Source: an uncultured Gemmiger sp.
GTDB taxonomy: Bacteria > Bacillota > Clostridia > Oscillospirales > Ruminococcaceae
Direction of reading: 5' to 3'
DNA: 39,704 nt
Assembly (NCBI GenBank): GCA_947629015.1
Contig: CANRCB010000018.1
Coordinates: forward strand, 1-39,704
The translations under genes and the position numbers were made by a program. The notes beneath the pieces are model-generated. The model saw nothing but the letters and a program-made list of their open reading frames with translations. It searched no databases and was not told where the DNA came from. How positions within the stretch are numbered: the first letter of the stretch is position 1; each line of letters begins with the position of its first letter. This document shows positions 31,708-39,704 of the stretch, one piece after another.

Positions 31708-31726
31708 TATGCGTTAGCTACTTGAC
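31708..31726. repeat. Right terminal inverted repeat of the phage
   Basis: Reverse complement GTCAAGTAGCTAACGCATA; 14 of 19 identical to 22907-22925. It begins 5 bases inside the right direct repeat. Confidence 0.55.
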
Positions 31727-31731
31727 GGTAG

Positions 31732-31747
31732 CAAATTGTTATCAAAG
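31732..31747. repeat. Right prophage direct repeat (att-like)
   Basis: CAAATTGTTATCAAAG, identical to 22885-22900. It includes the stop codon (31742-31744) of the carboxypeptidase gene, so integration leaves the host gene intact. Confidence 0.85.
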
Positions 31748-33232
31748 GGCGTACAGGGCGGTGTATTTGCGGGTGAGGTAGCCGATGTAGTGCTGCGGGT
31801 CGAACGCGCCGCCGCACAGGCTCCCGATGAGCTCGTCGGGCGTTTTCAGGCAGCCGTAGCGCCACAGGCGCTTTTCCAGCTCGGCGCGCAGGGGCGCAAG
31901 GTCCCCCCTGGCCACGCAGGCGTCGACGTCCAGCGTTTTGCGGATATCGTCCATGGCCTGCGCCGCGTAGGCCGAGCCCAGCGCATAACTCGGGAAATAG
32001 CCGATGTCACCGCCCGCCCAGTGCATATCCTGCAAAACGCCGTGGGCGTCGTCCGGCGGGGTCAGGCCGAGGGTCTGCTGGTATTTGGCGTTCCACGCCG
32101 CCGGCAGATCCCGCACGGCCAGCTCGCCGTGGAGCAGGGCCTTTTCCAGCTCGTACCGCACCATGATGTGCAGCGGGTAGGTCAGCTCGTCCGCCTCGGT
32201 GCGGATGGGGCCCGGCTCGGCGCGGTTGACGGCGCGGTACCATTCCTCCTCCGTCACGTCGGCCAGCTGCGCGGGGAACAGCTCCTTCAGGGTGGGCCAC
32301 AGGCAGTGCACAAAGGCCCGGCTGCGCCCCACGCAGTTTTCAAACAGGCGGCTCTGGCTCTCGTGGATGCTCATGCTCGCGCCGCCCTGCAGGACGGTGT
32401 AGTCCAGCGCGGGGTCGACGTGCGCGTCATACAGCGCGTGGCCGCCCTCGTGCAGCACGCTGTACAGGCTGACGGTCGCGTCCGTTGGGTGGTAGTGGGT
32501 CGTCATGCGCACGTCGCCGCTGTACAGGCTGTCGGTAAAGGGGTGCTCGCTCTCGCCCAGCACGGTGTGCGCGGGGTCCAGCCCCCACAGCGCCATGGCC
32601 CGGCGGCTGAGCTCCTTCTGCTGCGCCAGCGGCCAGTCCTGCGTGATGAAATCGGTGCGGATGGGGGCGCCGCGCTTTTGGATCTCGGCCAGCAGCGGCA
32701 CGATGGCGGTGCGCAGCGCGGCAAAAAACGCGTCGCACCGGGCCACGGTCAGCCCCGGCTCGTATTGGTCGAGCCAGACCTCGTAGGGATCCCGCGCCGG
32801 GTCGATGCAGGCGGCCTGGCGGCGCTTGGCGGCGACGATCTGCTCCAGATACGGCGCGAAGGCGGCAAAATCGTTGCCGCGCTTGGCGCGCCCCCACGCC
32901 GGCATGGCCTGCGCCACCAGTTTGGAGAAGGCGGCGTATTCCTCCGCCGGGATGCGGCAGATGCGGTCATACGCGCGCCGGAGCTCCCGCACCTCGGCGG
33001 CCTGCTGCGCGTCCTCGGCGTCCTGCCCGGCCTGCGCGAGCAGGGCGGCGGTGCCGGGGTTGACGAGCGCGTCAAAGCTCAGCCGGGCAAACACCTCGCT
33101 GGCCTCGGCGCGGCCAGCCTCGCTCTCGGGCGGGGCGACGGCGGCCTCGTCATAGCTGATGAGGGCCTCAGCGTAACGGTAGGCGTACAGCTGCTTTTGC
33201 AAAGCACGCAAAGCGGTGATCGAATCTTTCAT
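31742..33232 (-). CDS. M32-family metallocarboxypeptidase (thermostable carboxypeptidase Taq type)
   Basis: 496-aa zinc carboxypeptidase that trims C-terminal residues from peptides in the cytoplasm. Zinc site 'HEGGH' (H261, E262, H265) with third ligand E291 in the family motif 'HESQSRLFEN'; the late motif 'IRTEADELTYPLHI' is also characteristic. Length is normal for M32 (about 500 aa). The start is the ATG after GGAAGG; the longer upstream frame is non-coding repeat. Its stop codon lies within the prophage direct repeat. A role in using peptides brought in by the nearby Opp importer is plausible. Confidence 0.94.
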   Translation of the reverse strand: MKDSITALRALQKQLYAYRYAEALISYDEAAVAPPESEAGRAEASEVFARLSFDALVNPGTAALLAQAGQDAEDAQQAAEVRELRRAYDRICRIPAEEYAAFSKLVAQAMPAWGRAKRGNDFAAFAPYLEQIVAAKRRQAACIDPARDPYEVWLDQYEPGLTVARCDAFFAALRTAIVPLLAEIQKRGAPIRTDFITQDWPLAQQKELSRRAMALWGLDPAHTVLGESEHPFTDSLYSGDVRMTTHYHPTDATVSLYSVLHEGGHALYDAHVDPALDYTVLQGGASMSIHESQSRLFENCVGRSRAFVHCLWPTLKELFPAQLADVTEEEWYRAVNRAEPGPIRTEADELTYPLHIMVRYELEKALLHGELAVRDLPAAWNAKYQQTLGLTPPDDAHGVLQDMHWAGGDIGYFPSYALGSAYAAQAMDDIRKTLDVDACVARGDLAPLRAELEKRLWRYGCLKTPDELIGSLCGGAFDPQHYIGYLTRKYTALYAL

Positions 33233-33512
33233 AAACAGACCCTTCCAAAACAAAGATCGGCGTGCGGAAAACGAAAAACGGAGAGTGGAGTGTGGCGAGT
33301 GGAGAGTGGAGAGCGGAGAGCGGAGAGAAAAAATAAGAAAGAAGAGAGGTTTCTCTCTTCCCTTTCTTGTGTCAAAAAAGCGCTTTCGCGGGCAGATTTG
33401 CAGGGCGGGGGCTCGCCTCCGCCGCGGATAAATAACGTTTGCCTTACCAATGTAGGGGGCGGCGTCCCCGACGCCCCGCAAACGGCAGCCCGTTTCCCCC
33501 TCATCAGCAGGC

Positions 33513-33611
33513 TGTAGGGCGGGGTCTTGACCCCGCCGTGCGGCTTTGCCGCCGCTGCAACATTTTCCGGCGGGCTCAAGAGCCCGCCCTACACGCTTCC
33601 ATAAGGCGGCT
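33513..33611 (+). repeat. Dispersed intergenic palindromic repeat, copy 4
   Basis: Full-length member (GTAGGGCGGGGTCTTGACCC ... CTTCCATAAGGCGGCT), followed after 17 bases by another copy in the same orientation. Confidence 0.8.
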
Positions 33612-33628
33612 GCTTTCGCGGGTAGATT

Positions 33629-33731
33629 TGTAGGGCGGGGTCTTGCCCCCGCCGTGCGGCCTTGCCGCTTTTGCAGCGTTTTCCGGCGGGCTCAAGAGCC
33701 CGCCCTGCACGCTTCCATGAGGCGGCTATCG
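33629..33731 (+). repeat. Dispersed intergenic palindromic repeat, copy 5
   Basis: Second of the tandem pair; nearly identical to copy 4 except for a few substitutions in the middle. Confidence 0.8.
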
Positions 33732-33881
33732 TTTTTTGACAGTCTGGAGAGAAGCGGTTTTCTCTCTTTTCTCTTTTATCTCTTCTTTTTTATCTCTTTT
33801 ATCTCTTCTCTGTGCCGCCTTGCGGCTTTGCGCCCGCGGCGGGGCTGCGGCGTTTGCCGCGGGCCGGGGCAATACCAAGCC

Positions 33882-34178
33882 TCACGAAAGGCAGTACCCC
33901 ACCTTGTACACCGTCTGGATCTCGCTGCCAAGGCCGAGCTTTTTGCGCAGGTGCTGGATATGTACGTCGACGGTGCGGGTGGCGCCCTCGCCCCCCAGCA
34001 CCCAGCCCCACGCCAGTTCCAGCAGCGCGCCGCGGCTCAGCGGCCGGCCCCGGTGGGTGACCAGGGCCTCCAGCAGGGCATACTCCTGCGGGGTAAGGGG
34101 CACCTCGCCCCCGCCGCGCCGCACGCGGTGCGCGCGCAGGTCGATGCTGACATCCTTTACCGTTACCGCCGTTGCCAT
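33882..34178 (-). CDS. Orphan winged-helix (OmpR/PhoB C-terminal type) DNA-binding protein
   Basis: 98-aa protein that is a bare Trans_reg_C domain: 'VPLTPQEYALLEALVTHRGRPLSRGALLELAW' then 'RTVDVHIQHLRKKLG...IQTVYKVGYCLS'. No receiver domain or sensor kinase gene is adjacent. GGAGGT lies 7 bases before the chosen ATG; an in-frame GTG upstream overlaps that site. Same architecture as the protein at 11607-11942, though the sequences differ. A dyad CGTTAT...ATAACG about 28 bases upstream could be its own operator. Confidence 0.8.
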   Translation of the reverse strand: MATAVTVKDVSIDLRAHRVRRGGGEVPLTPQEYALLEALVTHRGRPLSRGALLELAWGWVLGGEGATRTVDVHIQHLRKKLGLGSEIQTVYKVGYCLS

Positions 34179-34314
34179 GGCCGCCACCTCCGTACCGGAA
34201 AACCGTTATCTATATACTATAACGATATTCCTCACGGAAATGTTACAGCCAGCCTAAAATTTTCTTAAGATTGCGGCTTTACAGGCTGTCAAAAACGTGC
34301 GTTTAAAACTGTAT

Positions 34315-34345
34315 CGGCCCCGGCGGGCGTGTGCCGTCGGGGCCG
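34315..34345 (-). terminator. Terminator candidate at the end of the opp operon
   Basis: 12-bp GC stem CGGCCCCGACGG with one imperfect pair and a 7-base loop; followed on the minus strand by ATACAGTTTT. It lies 126 bases past the last gene. Confidence 0.5.
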
Positions 34346-34380
34346 CAGGCTCCTGCCGCGCAGGCCCGGACGTTTGCGCC

Positions 34381-34415
34381 CTGCCAACCTGTTTTTGGCA
34401 AAAACAGGTTGGCAG
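34381..34415 (-). terminator. 16-bp perfect hairpin after the opp operon
   Basis: CTGCCAACCTGTTTTT with a GGC loop and perfect complement. It is the first strong structure after the operon's last stop codon and probably helps end or stabilise the transcript. Confidence 0.6.
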
Positions 34416-34471
34416 GCGGCGGGCATGGCCCGCCGTGCGCAAGCAGCGTGTCGGGTTTCCCGGCGCGCTGT

Positions 34472-34750
34472 TCAGTGGCCCAGGCTCCACAGCCATATCA
34501 GCGCCCGGATCAACACGCCAAAGCCCACGATGTAAAAGGCGGCGGTGAACAGCGCTGCCTTGATCGCCGCCCACATATAGATGCGGCGCTCCTCGGGGGC
34601 GAGGGCGTTGGCGTCCGGCTCCTGCGGGGCGGCGGGCGGCGTTTTCTCCCGCCACGGCAGATGCCCGAACAGGCTGGGGGCCTCCACGCCGCTCATATCG
34701 GCGATGCGGCGGCCGTCGTCGCCTTCCGGCAAAGGTGTCCGTTTGCGCAT
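34472..34750 (-). CDS. Small single-pass membrane protein at the end of the opp operon
   Basis: 92-aa protein with a polar Pro-rich N-terminal half ('FGHLPWREKTPPAAPQEPDAN') and one or two hydrophobic segments at the C-terminus ('WAAIKAALFTAAFYIVGFGVLIRALIWLW'). No family recognised. GGAGGT precedes the ATG, 36 bases after the oppF stop, so it belongs to the transporter operon. Small proteins at this place are common in Oscillospiraceae opp operons by general impression only; role unknown. Confidence 0.7.
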   Translation of the reverse strand: MRKRTPLPEGDDGRRIADMSGVEAPSLFGHLPWREKTPPAAPQEPDANALAPEERRIYMWAAIKAALFTAAFYIVGFGVLIRALIWLWSLGH

Positions 34751-34786
34751 GGGTGTTACCTCCGTTGTTGTGAGGGGCGGCGGGGT

Positions 34787-35823
34787 TTACTGGTCGTACA
34801 GGTGGCAGACCACATAGTGGCCGGGCTCCACTTCCCTCTGCACGGGGGCTTCGTGCTTGCAGCGCTCCATGCAGTTGGCGCAGCGGGTGTGGAATTTGCA
34901 GCCGCTGGGCGGGTTGGCCGGGCTGGGGATGGAGCCTTCCAGCACGATGCGGTTCATGCGGACGGTCGGGTCCGGCACCGGGATGGCCGAGAACAGCGCC
35001 TTGGTGTAGGGGTGCAGCGGGTTTTTGAAGATGTCCCGCGTTTCGCCGTATTCCACAAGGTTGCCCAGGTACATGACGCCGACGGAATCGGAGATGTGCT
35101 CCACCACGCTCAGATCGTGCGAGATGAACAGGTAGGTGAGCTTGTACTTCTCCTGCAATTCCTTGAGCAGGTTGATGATCTGCGCCTGGATGGAGACATC
35201 CAGCGCCGAGACCGGCTCGTCACAGACGACGAATTCGGGGTTGAGGGCCAGCGCGCGGGCGATGCAGATGCGCTGGCGCTGCCCGCCGGAAAATTCGTGC
35301 GGGTAGCGGTCCTTGTGGAAGGGCTGCAGGCCGCAGTTGTCCATGACCTGGTCGATGTAATCGTTGAACTCATGCTTGGGCACAAGGTTGTGCTCGCGCA
35401 CGGCCTCGCCGATGATCTCGCCGACCGGCAGCCGGGGCGACAGGCTGGAGAAGGGATCCTGGAAGATGATCTGCATCTTGGTGCGCAGGCTGCGCATCTC
35501 CTTGGGGGAGATGTCGTACACCTCCTGCCCGTTGAACAGCACCTGGCCGCCGGTCTTTTCGCCCGAGAGGCGCAGGATGGTGCGGCCGGTGGTGGTCTTA
35601 CCGCAGCCGGACTCGCCCACAAGGCCCATGGTGGTGCCGCGCTTGAGGTTGAAGGTGACGCCGTCCACCGCCTTGACATAGCCCACCGTCTTGCTGACCA
35701 GGCCGCCTTTGATCGGGAAATACTTTTTCAGGGCATTGACCATCAGGATGTACTGCTCGTCATAGGTGACGGGGGTGAAATCGTTGGTGATGGTCAGATC
35801 GGGGGTCGTGGTTTTTCCGGCCA

Positions 35824-35824
<1 letters not shown>
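34787..35824 (-). CDS. oppF: Oligopeptide/dipeptide ABC importer ATPase, OppF/DppF type
   Basis: 345-aa ATPase: Walker A 'GESGCGKTT' (70-78), Q-loop 'IFQDPFSSLSPRL', signature 'FSGGQRQR', Walker B 'FVVCDEPVSALD', H-loop 'FISHDLS'. The C-terminal OppD/F extension has the Cys-rich 'CKFHTRCANCMERC', a pattern associated with an iron-sulfur cluster in DppD/DppF structures. It overlaps the oppD stop by one base (TAATG). It energises peptide uptake together with OppD, OppB and OppC. Confidence 0.93.
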
Positions 35825-36978
<1,154 letters not shown>

Positions 36979-36998
36979 TGTGTCCGTCCTCCTTTCGC

Positions 36999-38555
36999 TC
37001 AGCGTTTCATCTTGGGGTCAAAGGCATCGCGCAGGCCGTCGCCCACGAAGTTGAAGCCCAGGACCGCGATCAGCAGGCAGATGCCGGCCGGGATCCAGAC
37101 GAACCAGTAGTTGGTCATAACGAAGGAGTTGTTGACGTCCGAGATGATGTTGCCCCACGAGGCGAAGGGGAACTTGACGCCGATGCCCAGGAAGGAGAGG
37201 GTCGCCTCGGTGATGATGGTGGAGCCAAGGCTCATGGTGCAGGTGACGATGAGCTGCGGGATGACGTTGGGGATGAGGTGGCGGAAGATGCGGCGCGAAA
37301 CGCTGATGCCGCAGGCCTCGGTGGCGGTCATGAACTCCTGCTCACGCAGGGAGAGGATCTGCCCGCGCACCAGGCGCGCGATGCCGGCCCAGCCCAAAAA
37401 GCCGAGGATGAGCATCAGGTAGATCATGCGCACCTGCGGATCCAGGCGCATATTGTCCATGGCGGCGCCGAGGATGATGATGATGGGCATGCTGGGGATG
37501 CAGTAGAAGATATCGACCAAACGCATGATGATCATATCCACCCAGCCGCCGAAATAGCCCGAGATGCCGCCCATGATGACGCCGAGCACCGTCTCGATGG
37601 CCACGACGATGAAGCCGATCATCAGCGAGACGCGGCCGCCGTACATCAGGCGCACCAGCATATCCATGCCGTTGTTGTCGGTGCCTAAGGGGTGGGCAAA
37701 GCTGGGCCGGGCGTAGCTGTCATAGACGTAGGTCGCGGTGGCCTGCTTGACGCTCCACACCTTGGTCGAGGGGTCATAGGTGATGGTGTACTCGTGCTCC
37801 TCGCCGTCCTCGCCGGTGTAGATGAAATCGGGGTCGTCCGTCTCCAGCGCCTCGGCCAGGCGCTCGCGGAAATCGCGCGTGATGACGACGCCGTTCTCCC
37901 GCGGGGAGACGACGAACCGGCTGATAAACGCCACCACATTGCCGCCGGCGGAGATGTTGCCCTCGGCGTCCAGGGTGTAGTCGGTGCCGTCGGCCTTGAA
38001 GGCGCCTTCGCCGTTGGTATAAGCGACGAGCGCCGCGTGCTTGGCGGCAAAGTTCAGCTCCGCCTGGCCGTCGGCCGCGTTGACGATGTCCTTGTAGGCA
38101 AGGGCCAGCAGCGTGCCGCCGCTCTTGATCTCGTACAGGTCGGCGCCGACCTCCTCGTAGGCGTAGTCGACGTCCTTATAGTTGAACTCGGTCTGCTTCT
38201 TGCCGAACGCCAGCATGAACTGGGATTGCAGGATGCTGCCGAATTCCTGCCCGTCGGCGATGAGGTAGCGCAGGGATTCGTTCTGCGTCACGCCGACGTA
38301 CTCTTTGTCGATGTAGGTGTAGGTATAGAACTGCTCGGCCTGCCCGTAGGGGGTGATCCAGCCGCCCACGAAGGAGAAAACGAACATCGTGGCCAGCATG
38401 ATCAGGCCCAGCACGGCCAGCCGGTTGCGGAAAAACCGCTTGGCGACGAGCGCGCCGGGGCTCAAAACCTTGACGCGGCGGTCATCGTTGAGGGAATACT
38501 GCTGCTCCCCGGAGGGGTCTTCCTGTTGGTTGGTCAAAACTTTTTCATCAGCCAT
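36999..38555 (-). CDS. oppC: Oligopeptide ABC importer permease, OppC type, with large exported insertion
   Basis: 518-aa permease, about 200 residues longer than ordinary OppC (about 300 aa). The first membrane segment (residues 46-66) is followed by an inserted, hydrophilic, probably exported domain (about 78-280), then the conserved 'HPLGTDNNGMDMLVRLMYGGR' (288-308) and the remaining five segments with the EAA loop 'EFMTATEACGISVSRRIFRHLIPN'. The insertion may contact the peptide-binding protein. It lies between oppB and oppD in one operon. Confidence 0.9.
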   Translation of the reverse strand: MADEKVLTNQQEDPSGEQQYSLNDDRRVKVLSPGALVAKRFFRNRLAVLGLIMLATMFVFSFVGGWITPYGQAEQFYTYTYIDKEYVGVTQNESLRYLIADGQEFGSILQSQFMLAFGKKQTEFNYKDVDYAYEEVGADLYEIKSGGTLLALAYKDIVNAADGQAELNFAAKHAALVAYTNGEGAFKADGTDYTLDAEGNISAGGNVVAFISRFVVSPRENGVVITRDFRERLAEALETDDPDFIYTGEDGEEHEYTITYDPSTKVWSVKQATATYVYDSYARPSFAHPLGTDNNGMDMLVRLMYGGRVSLMIGFIVVAIETVLGVIMGGISGYFGGWVDMIIMRLVDIFYCIPSMPIIIILGAAMDNMRLDPQVRMIYLMLILGFLGWAGIARLVRGQILSLREQEFMTATEACGISVSRRIFRHLIPNVIPQLIVTCTMSLGSTIITEATLSFLGIGVKFPFASWGNIISDVNNSFVMTNYWFVWIPAGICLLIAVLGFNFVGDGLRDAFDPKMKR

Positions 38556-38576
38556 GTTGAAAACGCCTCCTTCCCG

Positions 38577-39563
38577 TTAAGACAGCCGCACGCGCGGGTC
38601 CACGACGGCGTACAAAATGTCCGACAGGAGGTTGCCCGCCAGCGTGAGGATGGCGATGAAGGTCAGGTAGAACATGGTGAAGGGGATATCGCCCGCCACC
38701 ATCGAGTTGTAGGAGGCATAGCCGATGCCGGGGATGGAGAACAGCGTCTCGGTGATGAGCGCGCCGGAGAACAGCCCCGGCAGGCTGCCGCCCACCATCG
38801 TCACCAGCGGGATGAGGGTGTTGCGGAAGGCGTGGTGGTAGATGACCTTTTTCTCGTCAAGGCCCTTGGCGCGCGCGGTGCGGATGTAATCGGCGTTCAA
38901 GACCTCCAGCATATTGGTGCGGGTGTAGCGCATCAAACCGCCGACCGATACGATGGTCAGCGTGATGATGGGCAGCACCAGATGGTGCGCCTTGTCCAGC
39001 AGCTGGCCCATGGCGTCCAGCTGGGCGTAGTTGCGCCCCACGATGCCGTGGGTATCGAACCATTGCAGCTTGACGGCGAACACCAGCTTGAGGATGGTGG
39101 CAAAGAAGAAGGTGGGCAGCGAGATGCCGACCAGCGCCCCGGCCGAGATGCCGTAGTCCAGGCGGGAATACTGGTGGGTGGCGGCGACGATGCCCAGGGG
39201 GATGGCGATGACAAGCTCCAGCACCAGCGAGATGGCGCCCATGACGAAGGAAAGCCAGATAACGCTCTTGAACTCCTCCACGACGGGCACGGTCCAGCGC
39301 CAGCTGTCACCGAAGTTGCCGCGCACGAATTCCTTGAGCCAGTTGATGTAGCCGACCAGGATGGGCTGGTCGAGGCCGTAGTCAGCGTTCAGCTGTGCGA
39401 CCCATTCCTCATACGGCTTGGAGCCGGGCGCGGTGGCCAGCTGCATGGCCATCGTCTCGACATAGCTGGCCGGCAGGCAGCGGATGAGGGTGTAGATGAT
39501 GAGGGTGACGAAGAACAGGATGCCGACGGAGATAACGGTGCGTTTGATGATGTAATTGCGCAA
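38577..39563 (-). CDS. oppB: Oligopeptide ABC importer permease, OppB type
   Basis: 328-aa permease: N-terminal segment 'KRTVISVGILFFVTLIIYTLI', 'DYGLDQPILVGYINWLKEFVRGNFGDSW' and the EAA loop 'YIRTARAKGLDEKKVIYHHAFRN' are typical of OppB/DppB. The start is set at a TTG six bases after GAGGAGGG; the longer frame to 39644 has no ribosome-binding site and reads through a palindrome. It lies 21 bases before oppC. The peptide-binding protein gene is not within the window and may lie to the right. Confidence 0.9.
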   Translation of the reverse strand: MRNYIIKRTVISVGILFFVTLIIYTLIRCLPASYVETMAMQLATAPGSKPYEEWVAQLNADYGLDQPILVGYINWLKEFVRGNFGDSWRWTVPVVEEFKSVIWLSFVMGAISLVLELVIAIPLGIVAATHQYSRLDYGISAGALVGISLPTFFFATILKLVFAVKLQWFDTHGIVGRNYAQLDAMGQLLDKAHHLVLPIITLTIVSVGGLMRYTRTNMLEVLNADYIRTARAKGLDEKKVIYHHAFRNTLIPLVTMVGGSLPGLFSGALITETLFSIPGIGYASYNSMVAGDIPFTMFYLTFIAILTLAGNLLSDILYAVVDPRVRLS

Positions 39564-39704
39564 AACGATCCCTCCTCTTTGGGTTTTGGTTTGGCGGCGC
39601 CGCGCCGCCATCGAGCCTTTTGGGGTGAGCCGCGCACCAGACAACCATCACGCCGCACATGATGGCTCTCTGCCGGGCGGTTCACACCGGGGAAAGGGTT
39701 GGGG
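39564..39704. other. Intergenic end of window upstream of oppB
   Basis: No gene seen. A GGCGGCGCCGCGCCGCC palindrome lies near 39593-39609. No confident promoter was found, so oppB may be transcribed from further right. Confidence 0.5.

Larger units (their letters stand above)
22885..31747 (+). mobile_element. Integrated filamentous phage (inovirus) with CRESS-type Rep and IS30-type transposase
   Basis: 8.86 kb bounded by the 16-bp direct repeat CAAATTGTTATCAAAG; an excised circle would be 8,847 bp with one repeat copy. Content is that of a filamentous phage: small basic-tailed major coat protein followed by a terminator, large secreted adsorption protein with Gly/Pro linkers and C-terminal membrane anchor, three small membrane proteins, and a Zot/pI ATPase. 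The replication module is of CRESS-DNA type and the only recombinase is an IS30-family transposase. All key motifs are intact, so the element may be active. Base composition is visibly lower in GC than the flanking host genes. Confidence 0.9.
33233..33881. other. Gene-free intergenic block: purine tract, palindromic repeats, pyrimidine tract
   Basis: No gene supported. About 33280-33350 is a GGAGAGTGGAGAG-like purine tract; 33745-33812 is a TTTTATCTCTTC-like pyrimidine tract. Between them are a 'GGGGGCGGCGTCCCCGACGCCCC' palindrome, a partial copy of the dispersed repeat near 33395, and two full copies in tandem. Confidence 0.7.

Noticed and set aside
22885-31747. Element as an integrated plasmid or a CRESS plasmid rather than a phage.
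   Set aside because: Zot ATPase, pVIII-like coat protein with terminator, and pIII-like adsorption protein with signal, Gly/Pro linkers and anchor are specific to filamentous phages.
33233-33881. Frame of over 200 codons across the repeat block upstream of the second winged-helix gene.
   Set aside because: It translates the tandem dispersed repeats and the pyrimidine tract; composition is repetitive and no start site is credible.

Overview
The window is high-GC chromosome of a gut-type Clostridia, most likely an Oscillospiraceae relative of Faecalibacterium, Gemmiger or Subdoligranulum. The signs are the class III fructose-bisphosphatase, the split two-subunit serine dehydratase, surface proteins with DUF4214 modules, and many GC-rich palindromic repeats between genes. 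The genus is an inference from gene content and repeat style. No rRNA, tRNA or CRISPR array was seen.

Left host region (1-22.9 kb). It opens with the 3' part of a large InlB-repeat/DUF4214 surface protein. Then come a Fur-family regulator, a minus-strand cluster tcdA-sdaAB-sdaAA, a DUF1858 protein divergent from fbp, and a TtcA-like tRNA thiolase. Next are an XRE/ImmA-like pair and a second XRE gene divergent from an orphan winged-helix protein. They are followed by a zinc-ribbon protein, a compact FNT-family channel, a polytopic membrane protein, a tandemly duplicated repeat block and a secreted CAP-DUF4214 protein. The region ends with a heterodimeric ABC exporter preceded by a 24-codon leader peptide and an attenuator-like terminator.

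Prophage (22,885-31,747). A 16-bp perfect direct repeat (CAAATTGTTATCAAAG) brackets an 8.85-kb element that reads as an integrated filamentous phage (inovirus). Plus-strand order: possible ssDNA-binding protein, replication origin, Rep, major coat protein, terminator, small membrane protein, pIII-like adsorption protein, three small membrane virion proteins, Zot/pI ATPase. The Rep is not a typical phage initiator. It has the complete motif set of eukaryotic CRESS-DNA virus Reps (HUH endonuclease plus SF3 helicase). Directly upstream is an 11-bp stem-loop whose loop carries the circovirus-type nonanucleotide CAGTATTAC, followed by three identical 15-bp iterons. No tyrosine or serine integrase is present. 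An IS30-family DDE transposase sits at the right end, and imperfect terminal inverted repeats lie just inside the direct repeats. Minus-strand genes (an 81-aa protein with its own promoter, and a SprT-like protease/65-aa/Cys-rich trio) look like lysogeny or accessory functions. Long hairpins flank the transposase and are candidates for packaging signal or complementary-strand origin.

Right host region (31.7-39.7 kb). The phage abuts the stop codon of an M32 carboxypeptidase. Beyond it are an intergenic block of palindromic repeats, a second orphan winged-helix protein, and a minus-strand oligopeptide ABC importer operon (oppB-oppC-oppD-oppF plus a small membrane protein). The OppC-like permease has a large extracytoplasmic insertion. 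The binding-protein gene is not in the window.
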